Shown: piece by piece, positions 35,704 to 45,026 of the stretch
Layout: each line of letters starts with the position of its first letter
How positions within the stretch are numbered: position 1 is the first letter of the stretch
Assembly (NCBI GenBank): GCA_015057305.1
Contig: SVES01000011.1
Location: 6,685-68,281 of the forward strand
Length of the DNA: 61,597 bases
Reading direction: 5' to 3'
Origin: Pseudobutyrivibrio ruminis
GTDB taxonomy: Bacteria; Bacillota; Clostridia; Lachnospirales; Lachnospiraceae
The notes under the pieces: model-generated
Seen by the model: only the letters and a program-made list of their open reading frames with translations
What the model was told of the DNA's origin: nothing
Databases searched by the model: none
Program-made: the position numbers and the translations under genes

Positions 35704-37347
35704 ATGCCGAATTCTGTTTTTATAATCGGTCACAAAAATCCTGACACAGATAGTATTTGCGCAGCAATTGCATACTCATATTTAAAAAACGAAACAAGCC
35801 AGGGAGAAATTTACATTCCCAAGAAGGCAGGCTCTCTAAACAAAGAAACCAGCTATGTTTTAGAGAGATTTGGTGTAGAGGAGCCAGAGACAATCTCCGA
35901 CGTTGGTGCACAACTTATGGATATTGAGTACCGACGTTTGGAAGGTGTGGATGGACACATTTCCTTGAAAAAAGCATGGGAATTGATGCTAGAGCGAGAC
36001 GTGGTCACCTTGCCGGTTGTTGGAAAAAACGGAAAGCTGGAGGGTGTCATTGTTAATGGTGATATTGCATACTCATATATGGATGTGTATGACAATAGCA
36101 TCCTTTCCAGGGCTCGTACCCAGTATTCCAATATTATCAGCACCCTTAATGGTACACTGGTGGCTGGTAACCCGCATGCTTATTTTGTTAAGGGGGCTGT
36201 AGTCATTGCTTCAAGTAACAGAGAGGATTTGAAGGATGATATAGCCAGAGACGATTTGGTCATTGTAGGAAATATTACAGCGCGACAGCTGGTTTGTATT
36301 GAAGCAGGCTGTAGCTGCCTTGTGGTTTGCGGCGCTAGCGCTGTTGATCCAAAGGTGGAAAAGCTGGCAAATGAACATCAGGTTGTCCTTATTACTACTG
36401 AATACGACACCTTTACAGTTGCTCGTTTGATACATCAGTCAATGCCTATTCGTCAGTTTATGAAAAAAGAGGATATAGTTAGTTTTGAGCTAGATGATTA
36501 TGTGGATGATGTGCGAGATGTCATGCGTAATGTTAGACACCGAGATTTTCCAATACTTGATGAAAACAGACACTACATAGGTATGGTTTCCAGACGTCTT
36601 CTTTTAAATATGCAAAAGAAGAGGGTAATATTGGTTGATCATAATGAAAAGTCACAGGCTGTTGATGGTATAGAACAGGCTGATGTACTTGAAATAATTG
36701 ATCACCATAGACTAGGCTCACTGGAGACAGTATCACCTATTCTATTTAGAAATCAGCCATTAGGCTCCACAGCTACCATTGTTACCTTGATGTTTAAGGA
36801 GCGTAAGGTTGATATACCAAAGCACATTGCTGGTATTTTATGTTCTGCAATTTTATCGGATACATTGATGTTTAGATCTCCAACATGTACACCTACCGAC
36901 GAGGCTCTTGCCAAGGAATTGGCTGCAATTGCTGAGGTAGAGGTTACTGAGCTGGCAACTTCAATGTTTGAAGCGGGCAGTGATTTTAAGGACCGTACCG
37001 CAGAACAGATTTTCCACCAGGATTATAAGGTCTTTACAAGTGGGGATACTAAATTTGGAGTAGCTCAAGTTAGTTCCATTTCAAAGGGCCAGTTAAATTC
37101 TATAAAAAATGATATAAAGATTTATATGGAGACTGTACTTAACTCGTCGGATTTAAATGCCGTATATGTTATGCTTACAGATATCCTAAACGAATCAACA
37201 GAGCTTCTATTCGTTGGCGGGGAGGCTGACAAAATAATTGCCGATGCATTTAGAATACCTGTTGCTGTGAACAGCTACATTTTGGAGGGGGTAGTTTCTA
37301 GAAAGAAACAACTTATACCGCCTATTATGGAGTCTTTACAGGAATAA
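35704..37347 (+). CDS. Manganese-dependent inorganic pyrophosphatase with CBS and DRTGG domains
   Basis: A 547-residue DHH-family enzyme. The catalytic domain starts with IGHKNPDTDSICAAIAYSYL and continues after the insert with IIDHHRLGS. Between them (about 65-300) lie two CBS domains flanking a DRTGG-type domain, the layout of regulated family II pyrophosphatases. It hydrolyses pyrophosphate; CBS pairs in this family bind adenine nucleotides and tune activity. GGAGG precedes ATG. A DHHA2 domain ends the protein. Confidence 0.9.
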   Translation: MPNSVFIIGHKNPDTDSICAAIAYSYLKNETSQGEIYIPKKAGSLNKETSYVLERFGVEEPETISDVGAQLMDIEYRRLEGVDGHISLKKAWELMLERDVVTLPVVGKNGKLEGVIVNGDIAYSYMDVYDNSILSRARTQYSNIISTLNGTLVAGNPHAYFVKGAVVIASSNREDLKDDIARDDLVIVGNITARQLVCIEAGCSCLVVCGASAVDPKVEKLANEHQVVLITTEYDTFTVARLIHQSMPIRQFMKKEDIVSFELDDYVDDVRDVMRNVRHRDFPILDENRHYIGMVSRRLLLNMQKKRVILVDHNEKSQAVDGIEQADVLEIIDHHRLGSLETVSPILFRNQPLGSTATIVTLMFKERKVDIPKHIAGILCSAILSDTLMFRSPTCTPTDEALAKELAAIAEVEVTELATSMFEAGSDFKDRTAEQIFHQDYKVFTSGDTKFGVAQVSSISKGQLNSIKNDIKIYMETVLNSSDLNAVYVMLTDILNESTELLFVGGEADKIIADAFRIPVAVNSYILEGVVSRKKQLIPPIMESLQE

Positions 37348-37381
37348 GCACTTCAAAAATAATAAAAAGGCAGATTTTGTT

Positions 37382-39313
37382 ATGATCATCAATGGATTTA
37401 ATATTGCGGCAGAGAGAATAGACTTGCTCATTGCGTTTACAATGTTGTTTTTAACAGTGGCCACCTTACCAAGGCGGACCACTGGTCTTTCTGTAATTTT
37501 CTATGGACAAATTCTTTCAGTTGTAAATATTATTTTTCACACAACTATTATTAGGCTTATTGATTTTTCTACAGCTTTAGAAGGTTTTATTTTTAGAATG
37601 TGTGTAATATTCTACTATCTAACCTATTTGGGTATATTGATTCTCATATTTATGTATCTCCATTTATTAAGCTTAAAACAACGGGAAAACATTGATACCC
37701 TATGTATTACATCCATTGTTTTTTCAGCAATCTATATTGTAGTTGTTGGAGGGGTTGTTCTTACAGATAGTTATATTGAAATCGTAGATGGTGTTTATCA
37801 TTTCACTTCTCTTTTTAGCGTCAATATAGCCTTTGGTTTAGCAGATGCTGTGCTTGTCACATGCTCAATGGTTGCAAATAGAGATGGAATACCAAGAGTG
37901 CTTATGAGAGTACTCAATTTATTTGTGCCATTCGAAATTATTGTTTTAGTGATTCAACTAATCCAACCACAATTTGTTATCCTGAGTGTTACCTATGTAG
38001 TCCCATTTATGCTTTGTTACATAGTCTTTCATGCAAGTGTTTATGATGAGATAACTGGTTGCCAGGGAAAGAAGGCCTTTGAATCTCATCTTATATCTAT
38101 TGCCAAGTGTGAGCATGATTATGTATATATCTATGTAAAATTTCCAAGATTAACAATTGTGGATAGAGCTGAAATTCAAGAGGTAGCTAAAAAAAGAATT
38201 TCCAAAAATATCAGGTTCCTTGAGCGACGCAAATACAATGCTAGAGTTTATGAAATCAGCGATTTTACATATACCATAGCATTTGCTAAAAAGGACGAAA
38301 TGTCTGCAAGAGAAACAATAGAATTTGTTAGATTCAAGCTGGATGAAGCAATAGAAAAGTGGGAGTATTCAAATACTCCAGAGTACCGTATGGTTGTTAT
38401 TAATCAAAAGCTTGATACTAGCGACCCTAGTCATTTGGAAATGTTTAGTAATTATTTGCTTGAAAAAGCAGCCAAGGAGGATTTGATATACTACGAAGCT
38501 TCTCAGGAGGATTACGACATTTGCTCCGAGCAAAAGGAGATTGAAAGCGTAATAATGGACATTCGCAATAAAAACGATTTAAATGACCCAAGAGTCATTG
38601 CTTATGTCCAGCCAATTTATGATGTTTTAAAACGAAAGTTTTGTAATGCAGAGGCTCTCATGCGCCTTGATGTCAATGGGAGAATTGTTGCACCGGATAT
38701 TTTTATTCCATTAGCTGAAAAGGTTGGTTGTATTCACACTCTTACAAGAATCATTCTTAATAAGGTGTGCAAAAAGATATATGAGATGCAGGACTATTAT
38801 ACCTTTGATGCTGTTTCTGTAAATGTATCTCTATCGGAATTTATGGATTATTGTCTCCATGATGAGCTTATAGAAATAATTAAGCGTAATGGTATTCCTT
38901 GCAGTAAAATCAGGCTTGAAATGACAGAATCAATGACAAGCGATGAAATAGAATCTATAAACCATAATATGGAAGAATTCAATCATGCAGGGGTTCATTT
39001 TTATTTAGATGATTTTGGAACAGGCTACTCTAATTTAGAGCGAATTGTAAGTCTTCCTTTTAAGACAATTAAATTTGACAAGAGCCTCCTTTATAAATCT
39101 ATGGACAATCCTATATTGCTACAATTGATTCAAAACATGGTAGATGTGTTTAAAAGCTATGGACTGGTTGTACTAGTTGAGGGTGTGGAGAATCAAAAGC
39201 AGGCTGAGCTATCCATGAATCTGGGCTTCGAATACATACAAGGCTATAATTACGCTGCTCCTGTGCCAATTTCTGAACTTCCGAAATTTTTCGAGGAGAA
39301 AAAGCTTGGTTAA
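37382..39313 (+). CDS. Membrane EAL-domain cyclic-di-GMP phosphodiesterase
   Basis: A 643-residue protein with about seven N-terminal membrane helices (1-220), a degenerate GGDEF-like region (about 225-370) without the GGDEF motif, and an EAL domain (about 390-640). The EAL domain keeps EALMR, NVSLSEF, EMTES, DDFGTGYSN, KFDK and EGVE, so catalysis is expected. It should break cyclic di-GMP at the membrane. A second c-di-GMP hydrolase (HD-GYP) is encoded at 54886. Confidence 0.9.
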   Translation: MIINGFNIAAERIDLLIAFTMLFLTVATLPRRTTGLSVIFYGQILSVVNIIFHTTIIRLIDFSTALEGFIFRMCVIFYYLTYLGILILIFMYLHLLSLKQRENIDTLCITSIVFSAIYIVVVGGVVLTDSYIEIVDGVYHFTSLFSVNIAFGLADAVLVTCSMVANRDGIPRVLMRVLNLFVPFEIIVLVIQLIQPQFVILSVTYVVPFMLCYIVFHASVYDEITGCQGKKAFESHLISIAKCEHDYVYIYVKFPRLTIVDRAEIQEVAKKRISKNIRFLERRKYNARVYEISDFTYTIAFAKKDEMSARETIEFVRFKLDEAIEKWEYSNTPEYRMVVINQKLDTSDPSHLEMFSNYLLEKAAKEDLIYYEASQEDYDICSEQKEIESVIMDIRNKNDLNDPRVIAYVQPIYDVLKRKFCNAEALMRLDVNGRIVAPDIFIPLAEKVGCIHTLTRIILNKVCKKIYEMQDYYTFDAVSVNVSLSEFMDYCLHDELIEIIKRNGIPCSKIRLEMTESMTSDEIESINHNMEEFNHAGVHFYLDDFGTGYSNLERIVSLPFKTIKFDKSLLYKSMDNPILLQLIQNMVDVFKSYGLVVLVEGVENQKQAELSMNLGFEYIQGYNYAAPVPISELPKFFEEKKLG

Positions 39314-39321
39314 AACTATTT

Positions 39322-39350
39322 TTGACATTAATTAATTTTGAGTATATAAT
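39322..39350 (+). promoter_or_regulatory. Consensus promoter of rho
   Basis: TTGACA, 17 bases, TATAAT, both perfect. The leader to the rho start is about 75 bases and contains only a small hairpin (AGTCG-ATT-CGACT). Confidence 0.85.
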
Positions 39351-39432
39351 GCACTTATCATCAAAGTTAATTCAATAGTCGATTCGACTTTTAATTTCCA
39401 CGAAGTACATTTATTTTATTAAGGAGAGCTAG

Positions 39433-40869
39433 ATGAGAGAAAAATATGAAAGTTTATCAGTAACTATTTTGCGCGACTTAGCAAAGGCTAGGGAAATAAA
39501 AGGCGCATCATCTATGAAGAAGGCTGAATTGGTTGAAGCAATGCTGGCTCAGGACGAAATCGATAAGCAAAAAGCAGAAAAAGAACAACCAAAAGAAAAG
39601 CCAGCAAAGGCTGAAAAGGCTGAGAAAAATGAAAAGGCAGATAAGGCTGATAGAGCAGAGAGAGTAGAGAGAGTAGAGAGAACAGATAGAGCTGAAAAAT
39701 CAGAAAAGAACGAAAAGATACCAGCTGATATCCCTACAGACAATCTTATTTACGCCAGCGGAATTCTTGAGGTAATGGGTGACGGATTCGGATTTATCCG
39801 TTGCGATAATTATATGCCTGGTACAGAAGATGTATACGTATCTCAGTCACAGATAAAGAAATTCAATTTAAAAACAGGTGATATTATCGTTGGAAAAAAG
39901 AGATTCAACAATCCAACTGATAAATTTGCAGCACTTATGATTATTGATACAATCAATGGCTACACACCAGATGCTGCAACAAAGCGTCCTAATTTCGAGG
40001 ATCTTACACCTATTTTCCCAAATGAGAGAATTAGATTAGAGCGTCAGAGAAGCTCTGTGGCAATGCGTATCGTGGATTTAGTTAGTCCTATTGGTAAAGG
40101 ACAGCGTGGTATGATTGTTTCCCAGCCTAAGGCTGGTAAAACCACATTGCTAAAAGAGGTGGCAACCTCTGTAAACTATTCTCATCCAGACATGCATCTT
40201 ATTATTCTGTTGATAGATGAGCGTCCTGAGGAAGTTACAGATATGAAGGATACTATGCGCAACAGCAAAAACGTAGAGGTTATATATTCTACATTTGATG
40301 AGAGCCCAGAGCATCATAAACGTGTATCTGAAATGGTTATAGAGCGAGCAAAGCGTCTTGTAGAGCATGGTCGTGATGTTATGATTCTTCTTGACTCAAT
40401 TACACGTCTTGCTAGAGCATACAACTTAACCGTACAGCCTAGTGGTCGTACTCTTTCAGGTGGACTTGATCCGGCAGCCCTTCACATGCCAAAGAAATTC
40501 TTTGGTGCAGCTAGAAATATGCGTGAGGGCGGTTCCCTTACAATTCTTGCAACAGCCCTTGTTGATACAGGATCAAAGATGGATGATGTTGTATTTGAGG
40601 AGTTTAAGGGTACAGGTAACATGGAGCTTATCCTGGACAGAAAGCTATCAGAAAAGAGAATTTTCCCTGCTATCGATATAACAGGTTCAGGTACCAGAAG
40701 AGAAGATTTACTGCTTTCAAGAAAAGAGCTTGACGCAATGGAAATTATGCGCAAAGCAATAAATGGTGCCCGCAAGGAAGACGCTGTTGAAACCATTCTT
40801 AATATGTTTGCTCACACAAAGAACAATGATGAATATATTGATATGGTTATTCGCAAAAGGGTTATATAG
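39433..40869 (+). CDS. rho: Transcription termination factor Rho
   Basis: A 478-residue hexameric RNA helicase. It has an N-terminal Rho_N helix (about 1-40), a highly charged low-complexity linker of Lys/Glu/Ala/Arg (about 41-97), an RNA-binding cold-shock-like domain (about 103-180) and the ATPase domain with P loop [10 protein letters not shown] and Walker [11 protein letters not shown]. The linker is an insertion common in Rho of high-charge type and may bind nucleic acid or promote condensation. AAGGAGAG precedes ATG. DUF4364 follows. Confidence 0.95.
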   Translation: MREKYESLSVTILRDLAKAREIKGASSMKKAELVEAMLAQDEIDKQKAEKEQPKEKPAKAEKAEKNEKADKADRAERVERVERTDRAEKSEKNEKIPADIPTDNLIYASGILEVMGDGFGFIRCDNYMPGTEDVYVSQSQIKKFNLKTGDIIVGKKRFNNPTDKFAALMIIDTINGYTPDAATKRPNFEDLTPIFPNERIRLERQRSSVAMRIVDLVSPIGKGQRGMIVSQPKAGKTTLLKEVATSVNYSHPDMHLIILLIDERPEEVTDMKDTMRNSKNVEVIYSTFDESPEHHKRVSEMVIERAKRLVEHGRDVMILLDSITRLARAYNLTVQPSGRTLSGGLDPAALHMPKKFFGAARNMREGGSLTILATALVDTGSKMDDVVFEEFKGTGNMELILDRKLSEKRIFPAIDITGSGTRREDLLLSRKELDAMEIMRKAINGARKEDAVETILNMFAHTKNNDEYIDMVIRKRVI

Positions 40870-40897
40870 TTCTTAATTTAATAAAAGTGAGGATATC

Positions 40898-41413
40898 ATG
40901 GCAGAACCGAATTTGATATACAAAATTACAATACTAGAATTACTCCATCGCAGTGGTTTCCCGCTTAGTAACAGTCAGATTACTGATTTCTTTTTGGAGG
41001 GCAATCTGACTGATTATTTTACAGCACAACAAGCTATCAGTGATGATGAGGAAGCAGGTTTTATCCTTTCTCAGACGAATCATAATAATACGCTATACTC
41101 CATTACAGATGATGGAGAAATGACATTAGATTTATTTAAAAAGAAAATCACACCTGCTATTTCAAAGGATATTAATAAATATCTAAAGGCAAATTCAATT
41201 ACAATGAAGGAAGAAAATTCCTACAAAGCCACATTTTTCAGGGCTGACCGTGGTGGTTATGTGGTTCAGCTAAAGATAATGGAGAATGATGTTCCTACAA
41301 TGGATATCAGTTTTCATGTGGCTACAAAAGAGCAGGCAGAGACCCTATGTAACAATTGGAAGGTAAAAAGTGATGAGGTCTATGGCTCCATTATGGATAT
41401 TCTAATGACCTAA
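40898..41413 (+). CDS. DUF4364-family protein
   Basis: A 171-residue protein matching the DUF4364 pattern known from Clostridia: N-terminal winged-helix-like part with YKITILELLHRSGFPLSNSQ and a beta-rich C-terminal half. The first part resembles PadR/winged-helix folds, so a regulatory role is possible, but no function is established. It is 28 bases after rho with GTGAGG upstream and probably shares its transcript. Confidence 0.78.
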   Translation: MAEPNLIYKITILELLHRSGFPLSNSQITDFFLEGNLTDYFTAQQAISDDEEAGFILSQTNHNNTLYSITDDGEMTLDLFKKKITPAISKDINKYLKANSITMKEENSYKATFFRADRGGYVVQLKIMENDVPTMDISFHVATKEQAETLCNNWKVKSDEVYGSIMDILMT

Positions 41414-41427
41414 GAACAACTTTAGGG

Positions 41428-41456
41428 TTGATATTTGAAAATTATCATGTTATACT
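41428..41456 (+). promoter_or_regulatory. Promoter of rpmE
   Basis: TTGATA, 17 bases, TATACT, placed just after the DUF4364 stop codon. Confidence 0.75.
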
Positions 41457-41461
41457 AGTGA

Positions 41462-41505
41462 AGCTGTTAATCGGGATGAATGTGATTTACACATTTTTAG
41501 CAGCT
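41462..41505 (+). ncRNA. Structured rpmE leader
   Basis: AGCTG pairs with CAGCT around an inner hairpin AATGTG-ATTTA-CACATT, at the very start of the predicted transcript. Ribosomal-protein L31 leaders that bind their own product have been proposed in Firmicutes. I cannot confirm that this one belongs to a known class. Confidence 0.4.
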
Positions 41506-41554
41506 CATTATTACAGTTGGAAATTGTAAAATAGTTAAATGAGAGGTGAATTAA

Positions 41555-41761
41555 ATGAGACAGGGTATCCATCCAGATTATTATCAGGCTACAGTTACTT
41601 GCAACTGCGGTAACACATTTGTTACTGGTTCTACAAAGGAAAGCATCCACGTAGAAATTTGTTCAAAGTGTCATCCATTCTACACAGGCCAGCAGAAAGC
41701 TACACAGGCTCGTGGACGTATTGACAAGTTCAACAAGAAGTATGGCATTGACGCAAAGTAG
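41555..41761 (+). CDS. rpmE: Ribosomal protein L31, zinc-binding form
   Basis: A 68-residue L31. The cysteines TCNCG and [10 protein letters not shown] give the four-ligand zinc site of the C+ form. GAGAGG precedes ATG. The order rpmE, DUF1385, prmC, prfA is common in Lachnospiraceae. The protein sits at the subunit interface of the ribosome. Confidence 0.96.
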   Translation: MRQGIHPDYYQATVTCNCGNTFVTGSTKESIHVEICSKCHPFYTGQQKATQARGRIDKFNKKYGIDAK

Positions 41762-41784
41762 TTTGTTAGATATGAAGTCATTGA

Positions 41785-41810
41785 GGGTTGAGATTCGTCT
41801 CAGCCCTTTT
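41785..41810 (+). terminator. Terminator after rpmE
   Basis: GGGTTGAG-ATTCGT-CTCAGCCC (one G-T pair) followed by TTTT. It is fairly weak, so read-through into the DUF1385 gene is possible. Confidence 0.65.
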
Positions 41811-41842
41811 CTCGTGTATACGTAGGACTATAGGAAACGATT

Positions 41843-42769
41843 ATGAAGTATTCAGGTATTGGTGGACAAGCTGTTATGGAGGGGGTCATGATGCGCAACG
41901 GTAGCAAATATGCCGTAGCCGTCAGAAAGCCAGACAAGGAAATAGCAGTAGAAGTAAAAAATACAAGAGATATTAATGATATCTGGCACAAGCTTCCAAT
42001 AATCAGAGGAGTGGTAGCTTTTATAGATTCCCTGGTGATTGGCTTAGGGACACTTATGTATTCAGCTAGCTTCTTTGAGGAAGAGGAGGCTGTTGATAAA
42101 TCCAAGCTCACTGAGGAAGAATTAAAAAAGCTGGAGAGGAAAGAAAAGGCAGAGATGGGCGGCACATTAGCATTGTCCTTTGTTCTTGCCCTTGCCATAT
42201 TTTTCGCCCTTCCATATTTTATTTCTTTGGGGCTCAATAAGTTTGTGGAGTCATCAGCGCTTATTGCATTTGTTGAGGGAATTCTTCGCATCTGTATATT
42301 TATTGGCTATGTAATGATTATCTCTCGTATGGATGATATTAAGCGCACCTTTATGTATCATGGAGCGGAACATAAATGCATTAATTGTGTTGAAGCAGGG
42401 AAGCCTCTTACTGTTTCAAATGTTAGAGAAGCCACAAGATTTCACAAAAGATGTGGCACCAGCTTTATTTTCATAGTGTTTATTATTTCTGTATTTGTTT
42501 TTATGTTTATCAGCTTCGATAATACATGGATAAAGCTTATTGCCAGATTGCTGCTTATACCTGTAATTGCCGGTATATCCTTTGAATTTATTAGGCTGGC
42601 AGGAAAGTACGACAATGCATTTGTAAATATTATTTCCAAGCCAGGGCTTCTACTTCAGAAGCTTACGGTTATGGAGCCAGATGATGATATGATTGAAGTG
42701 GGAATCGCTTCAGTTGAGGCAGTATTCGATTGGAAGGATTTTCAGGAAAAGAATAAGGAGTGTTTTTAA
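41843..42769 (+). CDS. DUF1385 membrane protein (YqhQ-like)
   Basis: A 308-residue protein with the DUF1385 opening YSGIGGQAVMEGVMMRNG, four hydrophobic segments (about 105-130, 140-160, 210-235, 238-255) and the conserved HGAEHKCINC and FHKRCGTSF. The histidines and cysteines could bind a metal, but the family has no agreed function. The next gene, prmC, begins two bases after its stop. Confidence 0.85.
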   Translation: MKYSGIGGQAVMEGVMMRNGSKYAVAVRKPDKEIAVEVKNTRDINDIWHKLPIIRGVVAFIDSLVIGLGTLMYSASFFEEEEAVDKSKLTEEELKKLERKEKAEMGGTLALSFVLALAIFFALPYFISLGLNKFVESSALIAFVEGILRICIFIGYVMIISRMDDIKRTFMYHGAEHKCINCVEAGKPLTVSNVREATRFHKRCGTSFIFIVFIISVFVFMFISFDNTWIKLIARLLLIPVIAGISFEFIRLAGKYDNAFVNIISKPGLLLQKLTVMEPDDDMIEVGIASVEAVFDWKDFQEKNKECF

Positions 42770-42770
42770 G

Positions 42771-43601
42771 ATGACTTTTAAGCAAGCATTGGATAAGGGT
42801 ATTCGTTTGCTTGAGGCAGAAAAGATTCCTGACGCTAAACTTGACGCATGGTATTTACTTTCATATGTTAGTGAATTAACTAAGGCAGAGTACTTTCTTA
42901 AGCAAAACGAGTCAGTAGACGATCTGATTTTGTACAAATATAAGGATGTGCTACTAAAAAGAGCAATGCATACTCCTTTACAATATATTACTGGTGAGCA
43001 GGAGTTTATGGGGATTAGCTTCTGGGTAAATGAAAATGTTTTGATTCCCCGTCAGGATACAGAAACTCTGGTGGAGGAAGCACTAAAGGTAATTCCCAGT
43101 GGCAGCCATGTTTTAGATTTATGTACAGGCAGTGGCTGTGTTATAATTTCACTTGCTATGTTAGGTCAAGGTCTGACGGGAATAGGCGTAGATATTTCTG
43201 AAGATGCTCTTGCTGTAGCTAGGGAAAATGGAAATAGATTGGTTGGTTCCAAGGTGGATTTTGTTTTAGGAAATTTGTGGCAACAGGTTACAGGCAAATT
43301 TAATGCCATTGTTTCCAATCCACCATATATCAAAACAGAGGTTATTGAGGAATTGGCTAGTGAGGTCAAAGACCATGAACCAAGAATAGCCTTAGATGGT
43401 ACAGAAGACGGATTATTTTTTTATAAACAGATAGTAGGCCAAGCCAAGGATTATCTTATTGACAATGGATGGCTATTGGTAGAAATAGGATATGACCAAG
43501 GAGCTGATGTGTATTCATTATTTACAGGGGCAGGCTTCAAGGATGTAGAAATAGTCAAAGATTTGGCTGGTAATGACCGTGTCGTAAAGGGACACGTATA
43601 G
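42771..43601 (+). CDS. prmC: Release-factor glutamine methyltransferase PrmC
   Basis: A 276-residue SAM-dependent methyltransferase with VLDLCTGSGC (SAM site) and SNPPYIK (glutamine site). ATG at 42771 is right after the DUF1385 stop with AAGGAG upstream. It methylates the GGQ glutamine of release factors, including the RF1 encoded next. Confidence 0.95.
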   Translation: MTFKQALDKGIRLLEAEKIPDAKLDAWYLLSYVSELTKAEYFLKQNESVDDLILYKYKDVLLKRAMHTPLQYITGEQEFMGISFWVNENVLIPRQDTETLVEEALKVIPSGSHVLDLCTGSGCVIISLAMLGQGLTGIGVDISEDALAVARENGNRLVGSKVDFVLGNLWQQVTGKFNAIVSNPPYIKTEVIEELASEVKDHEPRIALDGTEDGLFFYKQIVGQAKDYLIDNGWLLVEIGYDQGADVYSLFTGAGFKDVEIVKDLAGNDRVVKGHV

Positions 43602-43634
43602 CGCTAGGCAAAATGGCGGTATGGAGGAATAGAT

Positions 43635-44708
43635 ATGTTTGATAGATTAGAAGATTTGGTTTTGAGATACGAAGAGGTTATGAATCTTTTGTCAGAACCA
43701 GATGTTGCAAATGATAACAATAGATTTAGAAGTCTTATGAAGGAGCAGGCTGAGCTTGCCCCAATAGTAGAGGCTTATAAGCAGTACTCAGCTCATAAGC
43801 AAAATATCGAGGATTCCTTAGCGCTTCTTGAGGAAGAGACAGACGAGGAAATGAAGGAGCTTGCAAAGGAAGAATTAAATGAATCTAAGGCTGAGGTAGA
43901 AAGACTTGAGCAAGAGCTTAAGATATTACTTTTGCCAAAGGACCCTAATGATGACAAGAACGTTATTGTTGAAATTAGAGCAGGTGCTGGTGGAGAAGAG
44001 GCTGCCCTTTTTGCAGCTGAAATATATCGTATGTATGTGCATTATGTTGAATCTCGCGGCTGGAAGGTGGAGCTTTTAGAGGCTGACGAGACAGGCATTG
44101 GCGGTATGAAGAATATAGAGTTTATGGTTAAGGGAACTGGTGCATACTCAATTCTTAAGTACGAATCTGGGGTACATCGTGTACAGAGAGTTCCTGAAAC
44201 AGAATCCCAGGGACGTATTCAAACATCTACATGTTCTGTTGCAGTTATGCCAGAGGCAGAGGAAGTGGATGTACATATTGACGAGAAGGATATCCGTATC
44301 GACGTTATGCGTGCTTCAGGAAACGGTGGTCAGTGCGTAAATACAACTGATTCAGCAGTTCGTCTTACTCATTACCCAACAGGCATTGTTATCTATAGCC
44401 AGACAGAAAAATCTCAGCTTCAAAATAAGGAAAAAGCTTTTGCATTACTTCGTGCAAAGTTGTATGACTTAGAGCTTCAAAAGCAGCAGGATGCAGAGGC
44501 AGCTGAGCGTCGTTCGCAGATTGGTACTGGAGATAGAGCTGAAAAGATTCGTACCTACAACTTCCCTCAGGGAAGAGTTACAGACCATCGTATCAATTTG
44601 ACTCTATACAAGCTGGACAAGATTATGGATGGTGACATTCAAGAAATTCTAGATGCTTTAATTGCAGCAGACCAGGCTGCAAAGCTTGCCAAGATGGGTG
44701 AGTCTTAA
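43635..44708 (+). CDS. prfA: Peptide chain release factor 1
   Basis: A 357-residue RF1. The stop-codon tripeptide region [14 protein letters not shown] is of the RF1 type and the catalytic loop is [15 protein letters not shown]. The residue after GGQ is Cys, where His is common; this seems a lineage variant and not a defect. TGGAGG precedes ATG. It reads UAA and UAG and releases the finished chain. Confidence 0.96.
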   Translation: MFDRLEDLVLRYEEVMNLLSEPDVANDNNRFRSLMKEQAELAPIVEAYKQYSAHKQNIEDSLALLEEETDEEMKELAKEELNESKAEVERLEQELKILLLPKDPNDDKNVIVEIRAGAGGEEAALFAAEIYRMYVHYVESRGWKVELLEADETGIGGMKNIEFMVKGTGAYSILKYESGVHRVQRVPETESQGRIQTSTCSVAVMPEAEEVDVHIDEKDIRIDVMRASGNGGQCVNTTDSAVRLTHYPTGIVIYSQTEKSQLQNKEKAFALLRAKLYDLELQKQQDAEAAERRSQIGTGDRAEKIRTYNFPQGRVTDHRINLTLYKLDKIMDGDIQEILDALIAADQAAKLAKMGES

Positions 44709-44721
44709 GGATTTATAGTAT

Positions 44722-44772
44722 ATACCCCACAGATATTTAATATTACTAAATTTCTGTGGGGTATGTTTTTTA
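44722..44772 (+). terminator. Terminator after prfA
   Basis: ATACCCCACAGA pairs with TCTGTGGGGTAT across a 19-base loop, followed by a T run. Confidence 0.9.
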
Positions 44773-44780
44773 ATCTTTAG

Positions 44781-44806
44781 TTTAGAAAAATATAAAATAA
44801 TTATTG
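44781..44806 (+). promoter_or_regulatory. Candidate arabinan-regulon operator 1
   Basis: This 26-base stretch matches 49555-49580 at 24 of 26 positions. It begins TTTAG and ends TAATTATTG and directly abuts the -35 element of the endo-arabinanase promoter. The CTAAA half of the dyad is ATAAA here. Confidence 0.65.
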
Positions 44807-44832
44807 TAAAATTAAAATTAATCTGATATATT
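44804..44832 (+). promoter_or_regulatory. Promoter of the endo-arabinanase gene
   Basis: TTGTAA, 17 bases, TATATT with an extended -10 TG. Transcription should start near 44839. Confidence 0.6.
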
Positions 44833-44841
44833 AAAGATAAT

Positions 44842-44998
44842 CTAAGCATAGATTATTGAAAAACATTAGTTTTTCAATAATCGTATCTGACTAGGCTTTG
44901 CATTAATGCAAAGGCGTATCTGGCGAAGCCAGATTTTTGCGGGAGTTTTCATTGTTTGTTCCGCAAAAAGTCATAGATTATTGGGGCTTGATGCTTAG
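44842..44998 (+). ncRNA. Multi-hairpin structured leader of the endo-arabinanase mRNA
   Basis: An outer stem CTAAGCAT (44842-44849) with ATGCTTAG (44991-44998) encloses four hairpins: a perfect 14-base-pair stem with loop ATTA (44851-44882), the palindrome CTTTGCATTAATGCAAAG (44896-44913), ATCTGGC-GAA-GCCAGAT (44918-44934) and TTTTTGCGG with CCGCAAAAA (44934-44969). The predicted transcript starts at its left edge. No T run or known riboswitch core is recognised. The 44709-45026 gap holds this leader, a terminator, an operator and a promoter. Confidence 0.7.
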
Positions 44999-45026
44999 TC
45001 AATAAGGCGAATAGGAGGAATGGTGC

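Noticed and set aside
39549..39743. Ser/Phe/Ala-rich minus-strand ORF opposite rho
   Set aside because: Reverse complement of the Lys/Glu-rich linker of Rho, which automatically gives an open frame.
44281..44340. Mutated RF1 catalytic loop (GGQC)
   Set aside because: GGQ itself is intact, and Cys after GGQ is likely a lineage variant; the rest of RF1 is normal.
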